Below, one piece after another: positions 38,872 through 46,660 of a DNA stretch of 64,000 bases. The position numbers and the translations under genes are program-made. The stretch is taken from IMG/VR virus record IMGVR_UViG_3300045131_001276, positions 1 to 64,000 of that record; one strand, 5' to 3'. Each line of letters opens with the position of its first letter. The stretch's first letter is position 1. The notes under the pieces are model-generated. The model was not told the origin of the DNA, ran no database searches, and saw only the letters and a list, made by a program, of their open reading frames with translations. This DNA comes from a virus.

Positions 38872-40002
38872 ATGTCAGAAGCATTGGGGCTGAAGAACAG
38901 CCTTAGAGAAAAACTAATAAAGCCCTTCTGGAATTATACCAGACCGGAACACGGGCCCGGCGTTCAAACAACCTTCGAAGAGTTTATGAAGACCCGTCCA
39001 GATGGCGGGGAAATACTCAAAAACAACGCAGGGGAAGCCATAGGGCTTAAAGATATCTTCCAGGACATGGGGCAAGACCCTTATGGCCTGCATATCAACA
39101 ACCTTGCTACCAGAGATGACGACTTCAGATATCTCTTTGGACCAATAATCGAAGATATCGTAGTTCGTGGCTACATGGAGCGCCGAGATGGTCTTCCCGC
39201 TATGTGGACAAGGCTTGTCTTCGCCGCCGGTGTAACAGCCTCACAGGAAGCGATTCGTCGAACATGGTTCAAATTCAATGGTGTGCCTGTTCCAACCGCT
39301 GAAGGTGAAACCTTCCCGGAAGCTACAATCAGCCAGGGCGAAGAAACCATAGCGTGGAAAAAGAAAGGTCTTACCCTTCGTCTTTCCGAGGAATATCTCA
39401 GGGCGAATCCGCTACCGGTTATCAGTAACTGGCTCGCAGAGGTTGGCCGAATATTCCAGCACATGGAGAATGTTGGCGCCGTAGCGACTTTGGTTGCTGG
39501 CGATTTATCGACCGGCGCTAATGCCGCTCCAATAATCGGTGTGGCCAGCACGAGTAACGGCATTGACTATGTGGATTTCACAACCTGTTGGAACCGAGGA
39601 AACCTTATTGGCGAAGATTGGTTTGTGATGGTTTCAGGTGAAGCGATGGGTAACAAAATCAGCGCCATCGACGAGTTCAAGGAGCGCCAGGTCGGTTCGC
39701 CGCAGATCACAATAGTTAATCGACCGGAACCAGCCACGATGGAACGTTACGTGTCATCTGAAATCCCCGCTAATCAGGTAATGCTTGTTGATACCAGCCA
39801 TGCGCTACGTCAGCGGGTTTTTATTCCAATGACAGTTAAAGAGTCGGCTCGTCCCGAAGATTGGACTAAGGGCGTTACAATCGGCTATTCGACTGCGTTC
39901 GAGCGAATTGGCGACAAGTCCGTGGTTGTTATGGACGACACTAAGCTTTATTCGGGATACGGATTCCCGAGTTACTTTGTCGTTGGCGGATATAGGTCTT
40001 AA
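38872..40002 (+). CDS. Major capsid protein
   Basis: 376 residues with AGAGGAGATACAGAA before the ATG. HK97-fold features include the N-terminal helical arm, LATRDDDFRYLFGPIIEDIV, WKKKGLTLRLSEEYLRANPL for the spine and E-loop region, and the C-terminal MTVKESARPEDWTKGVTIGY ... VVGGYRS. Its place after the decoration protein and before neck genes supports it. Confidence 0.85.
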   Translation: MSEALGLKNSLREKLIKPFWNYTRPEHGPGVQTTFEEFMKTRPDGGEILKNNAGEAIGLKDIFQDMGQDPYGLHINNLATRDDDFRYLFGPIIEDIVVRGYMERRDGLPAMWTRLVFAAGVTASQEAIRRTWFKFNGVPVPTAEGETFPEATISQGEETIAWKKKGLTLRLSEEYLRANPLPVISNWLAEVGRIFQHMENVGAVATLVAGDLSTGANAAPIIGVASTSNGIDYVDFTTCWNRGNLIGEDWFVMVSGEAMGNKISAIDEFKERQVGSPQITIVNRPEPATMERYVSSEIPANQVMLVDTSHALRQRVFIPMTVKESARPEDWTKGVTIGYSTAFERIGDKSVVVMDDTKLYSGYGFPSYFVVGGYRS

Positions 40003-40015
40003 CGGAGGCTGAAGT

Positions 40016-40375
40016 ATGACCACTTGGGTCAAACTAAAAAATCAACAGGGCCAGTTGTGGGATAGCCGTGTCGGATGGGGAATCAAACTTGACGAAATTA
40101 AAGAACTCCCCGACAACATCCCCGCTGGCTCTATAACCGCAGAACGTCTTCGTATGGGCGGATTAATTGAATGTGGCCCTCCTTCAGAGAAGGACCAGAA
40201 TATGTTCACATCTATCGCTCCGAAGACTGTTCAGGTTCCGGTGGATCAAGACGCTGACCCACTGACTAGCGAAAAATTAGCGACTAATCAGCCCAACAAT
40301 CCACCGGAATCGCCACCAATAACAATAAAAAAGAAGGCTTTTAAAAAACCCACAACCCGCAGGGGTAAGAAATAG
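40016..40375 (+). CDS. Hypothetical head-neck protein
   Basis: 119 residues with GGAGGCTGAAGT before the ATG. The N-terminus is globular (WVKLKNQQGQLWDSRVGWGI); the C-terminal half is Pro/Lys rich (KKKAFKKPTTRRGKK) and probably disordered and DNA- or capsid-binding. No family recognised. Confidence 0.55.
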   Translation: MTTWVKLKNQQGQLWDSRVGWGIKLDEIKELPDNIPAGSITAERLRMGGLIECGPPSEKDQNMFTSIAPKTVQVPVDQDADPLTSEKLATNQPNNPPESPPITIKKKAFKKPTTRRGKK

Positions 40376-40771
40376 ATGGCCATTAGCGCAATACAGCTTG
40401 TCACGGACCAACTAGAGCCGGTGCTTTCGTTGGACCCGACTATCGAAGCCGCCATCTCGCGGCAGGTGGATGCTCAGATAGCGTTACAGGGCTGGGCGGT
40501 ATCAGACGTTACAGACCAGCGCTCAGTTCGTATCGCTATCTTATCCACCAAAGCGCTGATACCGAGACTGTTACTGAAGTTTGCACAGGAAGTTCAACAG
40601 GCCGAGGCGGGACCAGCCAAGGCTGTATTCCAGGACGCATGTAAGTTTCTGGAAGCGTTAATGAAGGAATTAGAAGCGCAGGCGCAGGTCGCCGCACGGG
40701 AAGAATCACCAGAAGACGCAATAGAAATTGATAAACGCAGGCCAACTGGCGCAGGATTCAGGAGCATTTAA
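40376..40771 (+). CDS. Putative head-tail adaptor
   Basis: 131 residues, helical (SVRIAILSTKALIPRLLLKF, AQEVQQAEAGPAKAVFQDAC). Size, helical content and position match head completion proteins that bind the portal ring. Starts immediately after the preceding stop. Confidence 0.5.
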   Translation: MAISAIQLVTDQLEPVLSLDPTIEAAISRQVDAQIALQGWAVSDVTDQRSVRIAILSTKALIPRLLLKFAQEVQQAEAGPAKAVFQDACKFLEALMKELEAQAQVAAREESPEDAIEIDKRRPTGAGFRSI

Positions 40772-40774
40772 TCA

Positions 40775-41554
40775 GTGTTGTCGGATAGCCAAAAGACTAG
40801 AGTTGAAGCCGCAATAGGTAAAGTTTGGAACCTTATGGCTGGTGACGCTGTTGTTGCGGTGATGAAGCCGACAGAATTAATTACTAACGGAAGTTTTGAG
40901 ACAGGAACAACCGGGTGGACAGCTATAGACTGGACATATTCTTCGGGTAGCAAGAAGGTTACACACAATGTCGCTACACCGAACAATACGTCTGCGCTAG
41001 AGCAGGAAATTACTGTTGTGGCCGGTGGGATTTATGAATTGAAGTTCACGGTATCTGACCGAAGCGCCGGATCTGTGACACCAAAGATTGGCGATACATC
41101 GGGAACCACGATATCTGTGTCGTCAACAAACACACAACAGATAATAGCGACCAACAACGAGGGATTGTCGTTTGTTCCAACCGGCACATTTGATGGCGCC
41201 ATTGATTCTGTGTCCTGTGTCCTGGTTTCAAAAGCCCTTGTAACCGTAGCCTATGATTATCCGACAGGCAACAAGTTCGCCGAAGGACTCCAGATAGATA
41301 ATTCCGGGGCAACATTACAAGAGGCCAGGGAATTAACATTCTTGTCTTCGTATCTGGACGCACAGCTAATTGATATTCACGAGATTGATTACTGGCTGAT
41401 TAATGGTCAGCGATGGGATTTCTTAAAAGACGCCCCGATTCAGACAGCGCTGGTTCCAATAGCGGGCATTCACAACATTGTGGTTGTTTCTATTCGCAAT
41501 GCGGCTGAACTGATTCAGTCAGAGACAGTTACGGGCGATTTCGCTTTCGTTTAG
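40775..41554 (+). CDS. Neck protein with inserted carbohydrate-binding-module-like domain
   Basis: 259 residues from a GTG at 40775 with AGGAGC upstream. Residues ~1-30 and ~150-259 read as one neck domain (LVTVAYDYPTGNKFAEGLQI, HEIDYWLINGQRWDFLKDAP). Between them lies a domain of ~120 residues with the CBM4/9-like opening NGSFETGTTGWTAIDW, then LEQEITVVAGGIYELKFTVS and TFDGAIDSVSCVLVSK. Such jelly rolls bind sugars or decorate virions. The insertion sits between Pro-Thr and Ala-Leu of the host fold. Confidence 0.6.
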   Translation: MLSDSQKTRVEAAIGKVWNLMAGDAVVAVMKPTELITNGSFETGTTGWTAIDWTYSSGSKKVTHNVATPNNTSALEQEITVVAGGIYELKFTVSDRSAGSVTPKIGDTSGTTISVSSTNTQQIIATNNEGLSFVPTGTFDGAIDSVSCVLVSKALVTVAYDYPTGNKFAEGLQIDNSGATLQEARELTFLSSYLDAQLIDIHEIDYWLINGQRWDFLKDAPIQTALVPIAGIHNIVVVSIRNAAELIQSETVTGDFAFV

Positions 41555-41562
41555 GAGTTAAC

Positions 41563-42027
41563 GTGGCCGACATAGAAAAAACTGGAGATTGGGACGGATT
41601 CGCAGCGATTCTAGCGAAAGCGTCTAGCCAGTTCAAATCTAATATTAAAAAAGCCACAGACACCTGCGGTCGGTTACTTGAAGGGAAGATTGTTGACAGA
41701 ATCTCAGCCGGACAGGTTCAGCCTCCCACGATAGACCCGTTCAAGTCATGGAAAGAGAGACACGGATATTCAGGGACAACGCTCATTATGACCAGCGACT
41801 TACTAAACGCCATTAACTACGAGAATAAGGATTGGTCACATGGGTTTGTTGGTGTGAAACGAAGCAAGGTCAAGAAGGACGGGACTAGCCTGGCGAACAT
41901 TGCTGCGGCTCACGAGTTTGGCATTACTGTCCCTAAACGGCCATTTATTTCGCCGGTAGTTGAATCTGAGGGACCGAAGATAGCCAACATCTATCAGAAA
42001 GCCATAGACGAGACATTCAAGAAATGA
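41563..42027 (+). CDS. Neck/tail completion protein (HK97 gp10 or Mu G-like)
   Basis: 154 residues from a GTG with AGGAG upstream. The pattern HEFGITVPKRPFISPVVESE near the C-terminus is typical of phage virion-morphogenesis proteins, where 'E-F/Y-G ... P-x-R-P-F' is conserved. Overlaps the next gene by four bases. Confidence 0.65.
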   Translation: MADIEKTGDWDGFAAILAKASSQFKSNIKKATDTCGRLLEGKIVDRISAGQVQPPTIDPFKSWKERHGYSGTTLIMTSDLLNAINYENKDWSHGFVGVKRSKVKKDGTSLANIAAAHEFGITVPKRPFISPVVESEGPKIANIYQKAIDETFKK

Positions 42028-42650
42028 CGATGATAATTAGCACTATTAATTCACATATAATTGACAGACTCAAGCGTATTAAACGTGCGGCTGACACATC
42101 TATTAATGTTTATGGGCCAGGCGCTGCAAGACCAAAGGGCGACATGGAACCGCCCTGTTTCGTGGTTAGCCATTACCTTGACACTATCGAAGACACACGA
42201 ATGGCCCGTAGGTTTTTAGATGACTATGAAGGATCTGACACTGAAGCTACATTTATCTGGCCGTATGGAGAAAACGATTCTAATGAGCCACTAGAAATCA
42301 CAGGTCCAGAATCTTGGACACATCGAAAGTGGCCTCTCCCCATAGTCCTTTATTATCAAATTGACATCAAGACAGTCGACGAAGACCATGCCGGGCAATT
42401 AAGCCTGATGCTGCTTCGATTGTTTCCCAAAGGCTACAACATATTATTGGATGACAACTGGATTAAATTTCAGCCAGAAGGTCATCCGGTTAATTTAGAC
42501 GAGGTTGACAAGCCACTATTCTGGCGAGCCCACAGGTTTGTTGTGACCGGAGCATGGGTTAATGCGCTTGAGAGTGACGAAGTGGTAAGCCTATCAGAAT
42601 ACAATTGGCAAGTTGGCTTTATGCCAGAAACACTAGAGGAGGCCCTATAA
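42024..42650 (+). CDS. Putative tail terminator
   Basis: 208 residues. Beta strands and helices with WPLPIVLYYQIDIKTVDEDH, QLSLMLLRLFPKGYNILLDD and RAHRFVVTGAWVNAL, like proteins that cap the tail tube and join the head. Position between a gp10-like protein and the sheath supports the role. Confidence 0.55.
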   Translation: MTMIISTINSHIIDRLKRIKRAADTSINVYGPGAARPKGDMEPPCFVVSHYLDTIEDTRMARRFLDDYEGSDTEATFIWPYGENDSNEPLEITGPESWTHRKWPLPIVLYYQIDIKTVDEDHAGQLSLMLLRLFPKGYNILLDDNWIKFQPEGHPVNLDEVDKPLFWRAHRFVVTGAWVNALESDEVVSLSEYNWQVGFMPETLEEAL

Positions 42651-42934
42651 TGGCCAGAAAACAGTATAGCGAGGAACCGGAGATTTTGGCCGAGTCCCAA
42701 TCTCAGACTATTGGGGGGCCGACCGATTACCGGCGGATAATAAATCTGACTCCCAAACAAATGAAGGGACTGCCGCTCGGGGATGGAACAACCATCTCAA
42801 TGGCCGCTGGTCCATATAGCAGTGGCGACACTCATATCAGCCGCCCCGTGCTGAACAAATATATCGGCAAATATCTGCGACGCCTTGAGAAAGAGGGAAA
42901 AATCAAGATTGAGCCGGTAAGAGGAGACGCATAA
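42650..42934 (+). CDS. Small structural protein
   Basis: 94 residues from the ATG at 42650 (TAATG overlap) with AGAGGAGG upstream. Contains ISMAAGPYSSGDTHISRPVL and a basic helix. Many myophages have such a small gene before the sheath. Function unknown. Confidence 0.5.
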   Translation: MARKQYSEEPEILAESQSQTIGGPTDYRRIINLTPKQMKGLPLGDGTTISMAAGPYSSGDTHISRPVLNKYIGKYLRRLEKEGKIKIEPVRGDA

Positions 42935-42935
42935 C

Positions 42936-45230
42936 ATGGCAGCGCCATTCGGAAGAAAACGAGCAATATTTGAAACCTATGACTTGTCAGGGCGAGCCGA
43001 AGAGACTCAAACTGGATACGTTGTGGCCCTGGCACAGACACTCCGGGGCGAGGTCGGTAAACCTTATTATTTCGCTAAATATGACACATCGAACTTCATT
43101 GAGACTATGGGCGACACAACTGACCTGTTCACAGGCCCAGCGGAATGTCTCAACGCAATAGAGAATGGTTGTAACCTGATAGTCATTCGGGTAGCGCACT
43201 TTACCGATATATCAGACGCTACGACATGCACAGCTACTGTTGCATCATGCAACATTCCTGACCGAGGAGGGGTGGCAACCGCCGGAGCTTCCGAGAGTGA
43301 AGCGGGACCATTTCTGTTTACGCTGCCTGTGGCCGGATCGCTGACAAGCGCAGAGATAGGGCCATACACGTTTGTGCTGGATACTAATGACAAATTCAAG
43401 ATTCGGATACGACACGCTACGGTCTGGGGTTCACCTCAAACCGTGCAGTTTGCCGCAGCCGCGACTACGGCGCAGGTTACGTGCGACCAGATAAACGCTC
43501 AGACAACCGGAGTAAACGCCACTGTGTCCGCAGGCAAGGTTCACATAGCGACCACGGACGCCAATGACGATATTGAGATTCTAACTGTCACATACGACTG
43601 TTATTCTACACTGGGAATACAGGAAGCGGTATCTAATCATGTGGCTGGAACTGTTGGGTTGAGTGTTTCCATAGATGGCGACGCTGACCAAGATTTCGAG
43701 TTTGCACCACTTGCGGGTGAGACAACCACTTTCTATTTAACGTCGGCGCAGGTTGCTACACAGATGACGGCGCTGACCGACGCCACGGTTTCAAGCGCAC
43801 AAGGCAAGGTAACTATAACCTCAAGCACTACGGGCGAGGCGTCAACGGTTCAGGTTAAATCAACCAGCACATCACTTGCTGTGTTCGGATTCGACTCAGA
43901 CGAACATACAGGCGCTTCAGGTGAGGTTGTAGAGGCATGGAAATATGAGTTTGTCGGCCCTGGCGACTACGGAAATGACGCCAAGATATATTTCTATGAT
44001 TCCCCGCTAAATCCTGGTGAGCGATGTAATTTCAGGCGCACGGTTCCCGGCGGAAAAGAAGTCTATTTTAAGGAACTGTCTCGTGATCCTGATGATCCTC
44101 TCTTCTGGAAAAACTATATCAATGTCCACGACCCACTTGGACGAATAGTGGATCTCGATACGCCAAACGCCAATCCGTATGATTGGCCTGCGTTAAACAG
44201 CCAGGGAATTACGTTCACCGGTGGCGCAGACGGAACCACGGTCCTTCAGGACAATGACTGGATAGGACATCCAACAAGCAGAGTTGGACTGTATGCGATA
44301 GACAAGATCAAGGTTCCGATAATCCACTTCTTCTGTTTTGGAACAGCCAGCAATGTTGTTCATTCTGAGGCGGTTCAGTGGGCGGATTCCAGGGTGTCAA
44401 AATTCTACCATGCCGCATGTCCAACGGATATGACAGCGGATGAGATCATAGATTGGCGTATGGGAAATCCGCCGGATTATTCTCATGCCGCATTCAATTC
44501 ACCAAGTCTGTCGCTGGTTCAGGGATATCCCGAGATATACGACGCCAGAAATAATGGTCGGGTATCCATATCGGGTCTGAGTTTCCTGGCCGCTGCCATT
44601 ACCAGGACAGAGGAAGTTTATGGCCCCGGAATAGCGCCATTTGGAATCAAGCGAGGCCAATGTCCCGCCGTATTAGATATTGACATGAACGTGGACGAGG
44701 ATTCGGCGTCTTGGGATTTGTTGGCCGTTTATGGCATCAACTCGGTAACAATACTGAGAACGGCTGACCGCAATTGGGGCAATGAAGGCGCATACCTCTG
44801 GGGTGGTTACACATCACAGCGCAACCCTTCAAAACTTCAGGATTGGGCTGTTTGTTGGCTCATTAAAGCGTATCAACTGCGAATGTTGCCATTGATGCAG
44901 CGATACATTTCAGACCCAAACAAGCCCGCAGTCTGGGGCGAATTAAGGCGAGAGATGGAACCACTATTCCGTGGCGACTTACAGCGAGACAAAATAGCGG
45001 GATACTTCATCAACTGCGATGACGGCGCTTACTTCGCTGGCGGGGAACTCAAGGGCGCAACAATCAATACCGCCGATTCAATAGACCGTGGCGAGTATGT
45101 GTTCAGGATTCTAATCAAACCATATTCACAGATTGGCTGGCCGATAGGTCAAATGGGCATCATGCGAACAGGCGACCCGTGGGCGACTTACGCCTATCAA
45201 CTGACTCTGCCAAATTACGTGCGGATATAA
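42936..45230 (+). CDS. Tail sheath protein with inserted domains
   Basis: 764 residues, large for a sheath. The C-terminal ~430 residues are sheath-like: SFLAAAITRTEEVYGPGIAP, NSVTILRTADRNWGNEGAYL, and the end domain YVFRILIKPYSQIGWPIGQM. Two beta-rich insert domains (about 125-225 and 226-330) interrupt the N-terminal part; the first belongs to the family shared with the decoration protein. The sheath contracts to drive the tube through the cell envelope, which defines a myovirus. Confidence 0.85.
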   Translation: MAAPFGRKRAIFETYDLSGRAEETQTGYVVALAQTLRGEVGKPYYFAKYDTSNFIETMGDTTDLFTGPAECLNAIENGCNLIVIRVAHFTDISDATTCTATVASCNIPDRGGVATAGASESEAGPFLFTLPVAGSLTSAEIGPYTFVLDTNDKFKIRIRHATVWGSPQTVQFAAAATTAQVTCDQINAQTTGVNATVSAGKVHIATTDANDDIEILTVTYDCYSTLGIQEAVSNHVAGTVGLSVSIDGDADQDFEFAPLAGETTTFYLTSAQVATQMTALTDATVSSAQGKVTITSSTTGEASTVQVKSTSTSLAVFGFDSDEHTGASGEVVEAWKYEFVGPGDYGNDAKIYFYDSPLNPGERCNFRRTVPGGKEVYFKELSRDPDDPLFWKNYINVHDPLGRIVDLDTPNANPYDWPALNSQGITFTGGADGTTVLQDNDWIGHPTSRVGLYAIDKIKVPIIHFFCFGTASNVVHSEAVQWADSRVSKFYHAACPTDMTADEIIDWRMGNPPDYSHAAFNSPSLSLVQGYPEIYDARNNGRVSISGLSFLAAAITRTEEVYGPGIAPFGIKRGQCPAVLDIDMNVDEDSASWDLLAVYGINSVTILRTADRNWGNEGAYLWGGYTSQRNPSKLQDWAVCWLIKAYQLRMLPLMQRYISDPNKPAVWGELRREMEPLFRGDLQRDKIAGYFINCDDGAYFAGGELKGATINTADSIDRGEYVFRILIKPYSQIGWPIGQMGIMRTGDPWATYAYQLTLPNYVRI

Positions 45231-45242
45231 GGAGGTAAGTAA

Positions 45243-45713
45243 ATGGCCATATCGGGCGCACGACAAATTAAGAATGTAGCGACAGCCGATAGCTGGATGC
45301 TGGAAGTAACAGGATTTAATCCTTTCTTGGTTCACAAGGTAAAGTTGCCAAAGAAAGAATTCGAGATAATAGAGAGAAAGGGCGGAGGCCAGACTATTCC
45401 CGTTCAACAGAGCGGCCCAATTAAAGCTCTGAAGTGGTCGTTTGAGGCTTGGATTCCAACTGTCGGGGAAGAGAGGGCGTTTCTTTGGAATTGGAATGAG
45501 GAATGCAAGACTCGGGACACAACCAAAACATACAAGGATGTCACTATTACGCTCATCGGCCCTAATGATGATCCGATAATGCGTTGGCGTATTGAAGACG
45601 CAATGCTGCCTGTCCTGGAATACGAGGAATTCGAGTCTAGCGCAGACAACAAGAAGCTCCTGAATATCAAGTGCGAATGCACATGTAACGATGTTTTACA
45701 GGAATCCGTATGA
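45243..45713 (+). CDS. Tail tube protein
   Basis: 156 residues with GGAGGTAAGTAA before the ATG. Size and features (FNPFLVHKVKLPKKEFEIIE, GPIKALKWSFEAWIPTVGEE, TITLIGPNDDPIMRWRIEDA) match gp19-like tube proteins, always encoded after the sheath. Confidence 0.8.
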   Translation: MAISGARQIKNVATADSWMLEVTGFNPFLVHKVKLPKKEFEIIERKGGGQTIPVQQSGPIKALKWSFEAWIPTVGEERAFLWNWNEECKTRDTTKTYKDVTITLIGPNDDPIMRWRIEDAMLPVLEYEEFESSADNKKLLNIKCECTCNDVLQESV

Positions 45714-45729
45714 AACTAAGGGGTGATAA

Positions 45730-46446
45730 ATGTCAGGCTATGTAGAGCGGGAATTTAAACTCTTAGTTGCAGGGCTTGACTGTATTGTGAGAGAGCAGGA
45801 CGGCGAGGCCGAGCAATATTTATACGACAACGCCAAGCAGATGGCCAAAGCCCTTCCTAAATATTGGGCGAGGCTGACGCTTATGCTTGGCGATAAAGAC
45901 AAGATTCGGGCTGAAGACCTGCTTAAACTGAAGAATCACGACCTGGATCAGATAGCGATAGAGATATTTAGGGCCGGTTCAATAGATGATTCATTGATTC
46001 TAAGGGGCCGCTGTCCAGAATGTAAGAAGTCAGTTAACTATGCCAAAGACTTCGATTCGCTTGACTTTGTGCCTATCCCTGACGGCAAGACTGGCCCGGA
46101 CCCTACATGGACGTTTGTTACCCCTAGATTTAAAAATGAGGTCGTGTGGGGATATCTAACCGGCGAACAAGAAGCTGAACAACTAGATATCCCCGGATTC
46201 AATCCTGGCAGACAAGTATGGAAGGCAATCCGGTCTATCAATGGGAAGACTGATTTTACTCTTAAAGATGTCCTAGCATGGCCCATAGCCGATCATCTGG
46301 CGCTTAGAGAAGAAATCCAGGCTAAACGGTGTGGATATGATACCCGTATCCGCCTCGAACATTCATGTGGAAACGAGGTGGTAATGAATCTGCTCACGGA
46401 CCCTTCTTTTATGATGCCGGGTATTCCGTCTATGGCGAGGGAATAG
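45730..46446 (+). CDS. Tail assembly chaperone with zinc motif
   Basis: 238 residues. Similar in layout to the T4 gp26/gp51-type chaperone and hub proteins: an acidic N-terminal domain, then CPECKKSVNYAKDFDSLDFV and HSCGNEVVMNLL, whose paired Cys/His probably bind zinc. Encoded between tube and tape measure, the usual place of chaperones. The overlapping frame at 46365 is its likely extension or partner. Confidence 0.65.
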   Translation: MSGYVEREFKLLVAGLDCIVREQDGEAEQYLYDNAKQMAKALPKYWARLTLMLGDKDKIRAEDLLKLKNHDLDQIAIEIFRAGSIDDSLILRGRCPECKKSVNYAKDFDSLDFVPIPDGKTGPDPTWTFVTPRFKNEVVWGYLTGEQEAEQLDIPGFNPGRQVWKAIRSINGKTDFTLKDVLAWPIADHLALREEIQAKRCGYDTRIRLEHSCGNEVVMNLLTDPSFMMPGIPSMARE

Positions 46447-46649
46447 ATAATCTTGGTTTCCAGTTAGGGCGTAAGTCCTGGCGGTTGTTTTTTAATGGAA
46501 ACGATATTCGACAAGAGGTTTTTAATATTGTTTACCATCTTAAACAGGACATTACAGCAACTTGGCGGCTTTCGACCAGAAGACGCAGAGAAATGTGGAA
46601 AAAGACCGAGAGCCAATACGCATTTGAAGAGAAACATCGGCCCAAGTAA
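46365..46649 (+). CDS. Second tail chaperone ORF in the -1 frame
   Basis: 94 codons overlapping the previous gene by 82 bases in the -1 frame, without a ribosome binding site. The part beyond the overlap (LGRKSWRLFFNGNDIRQEVF, LSTRRRREMWKKTESQYAFE) is a credible small helical domain. G/G-T-type tail chaperones are made by -1 frameshifting at exactly this place; I see a T-rich stretch (CTTCTTTTATG, near 46409) but no canonical X-XXY-YYZ site. Confidence 0.55.
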   Translation: MWKRGGNESAHGPFFYDAGYSVYGEGIDNLGFQLGRKSWRLFFNGNDIRQEVFNIVYHLKQDITATWRLSTRRRREMWKKTESQYAFEEKHRPK

Positions 46650-46660
46650 CAGGTAGGAAT

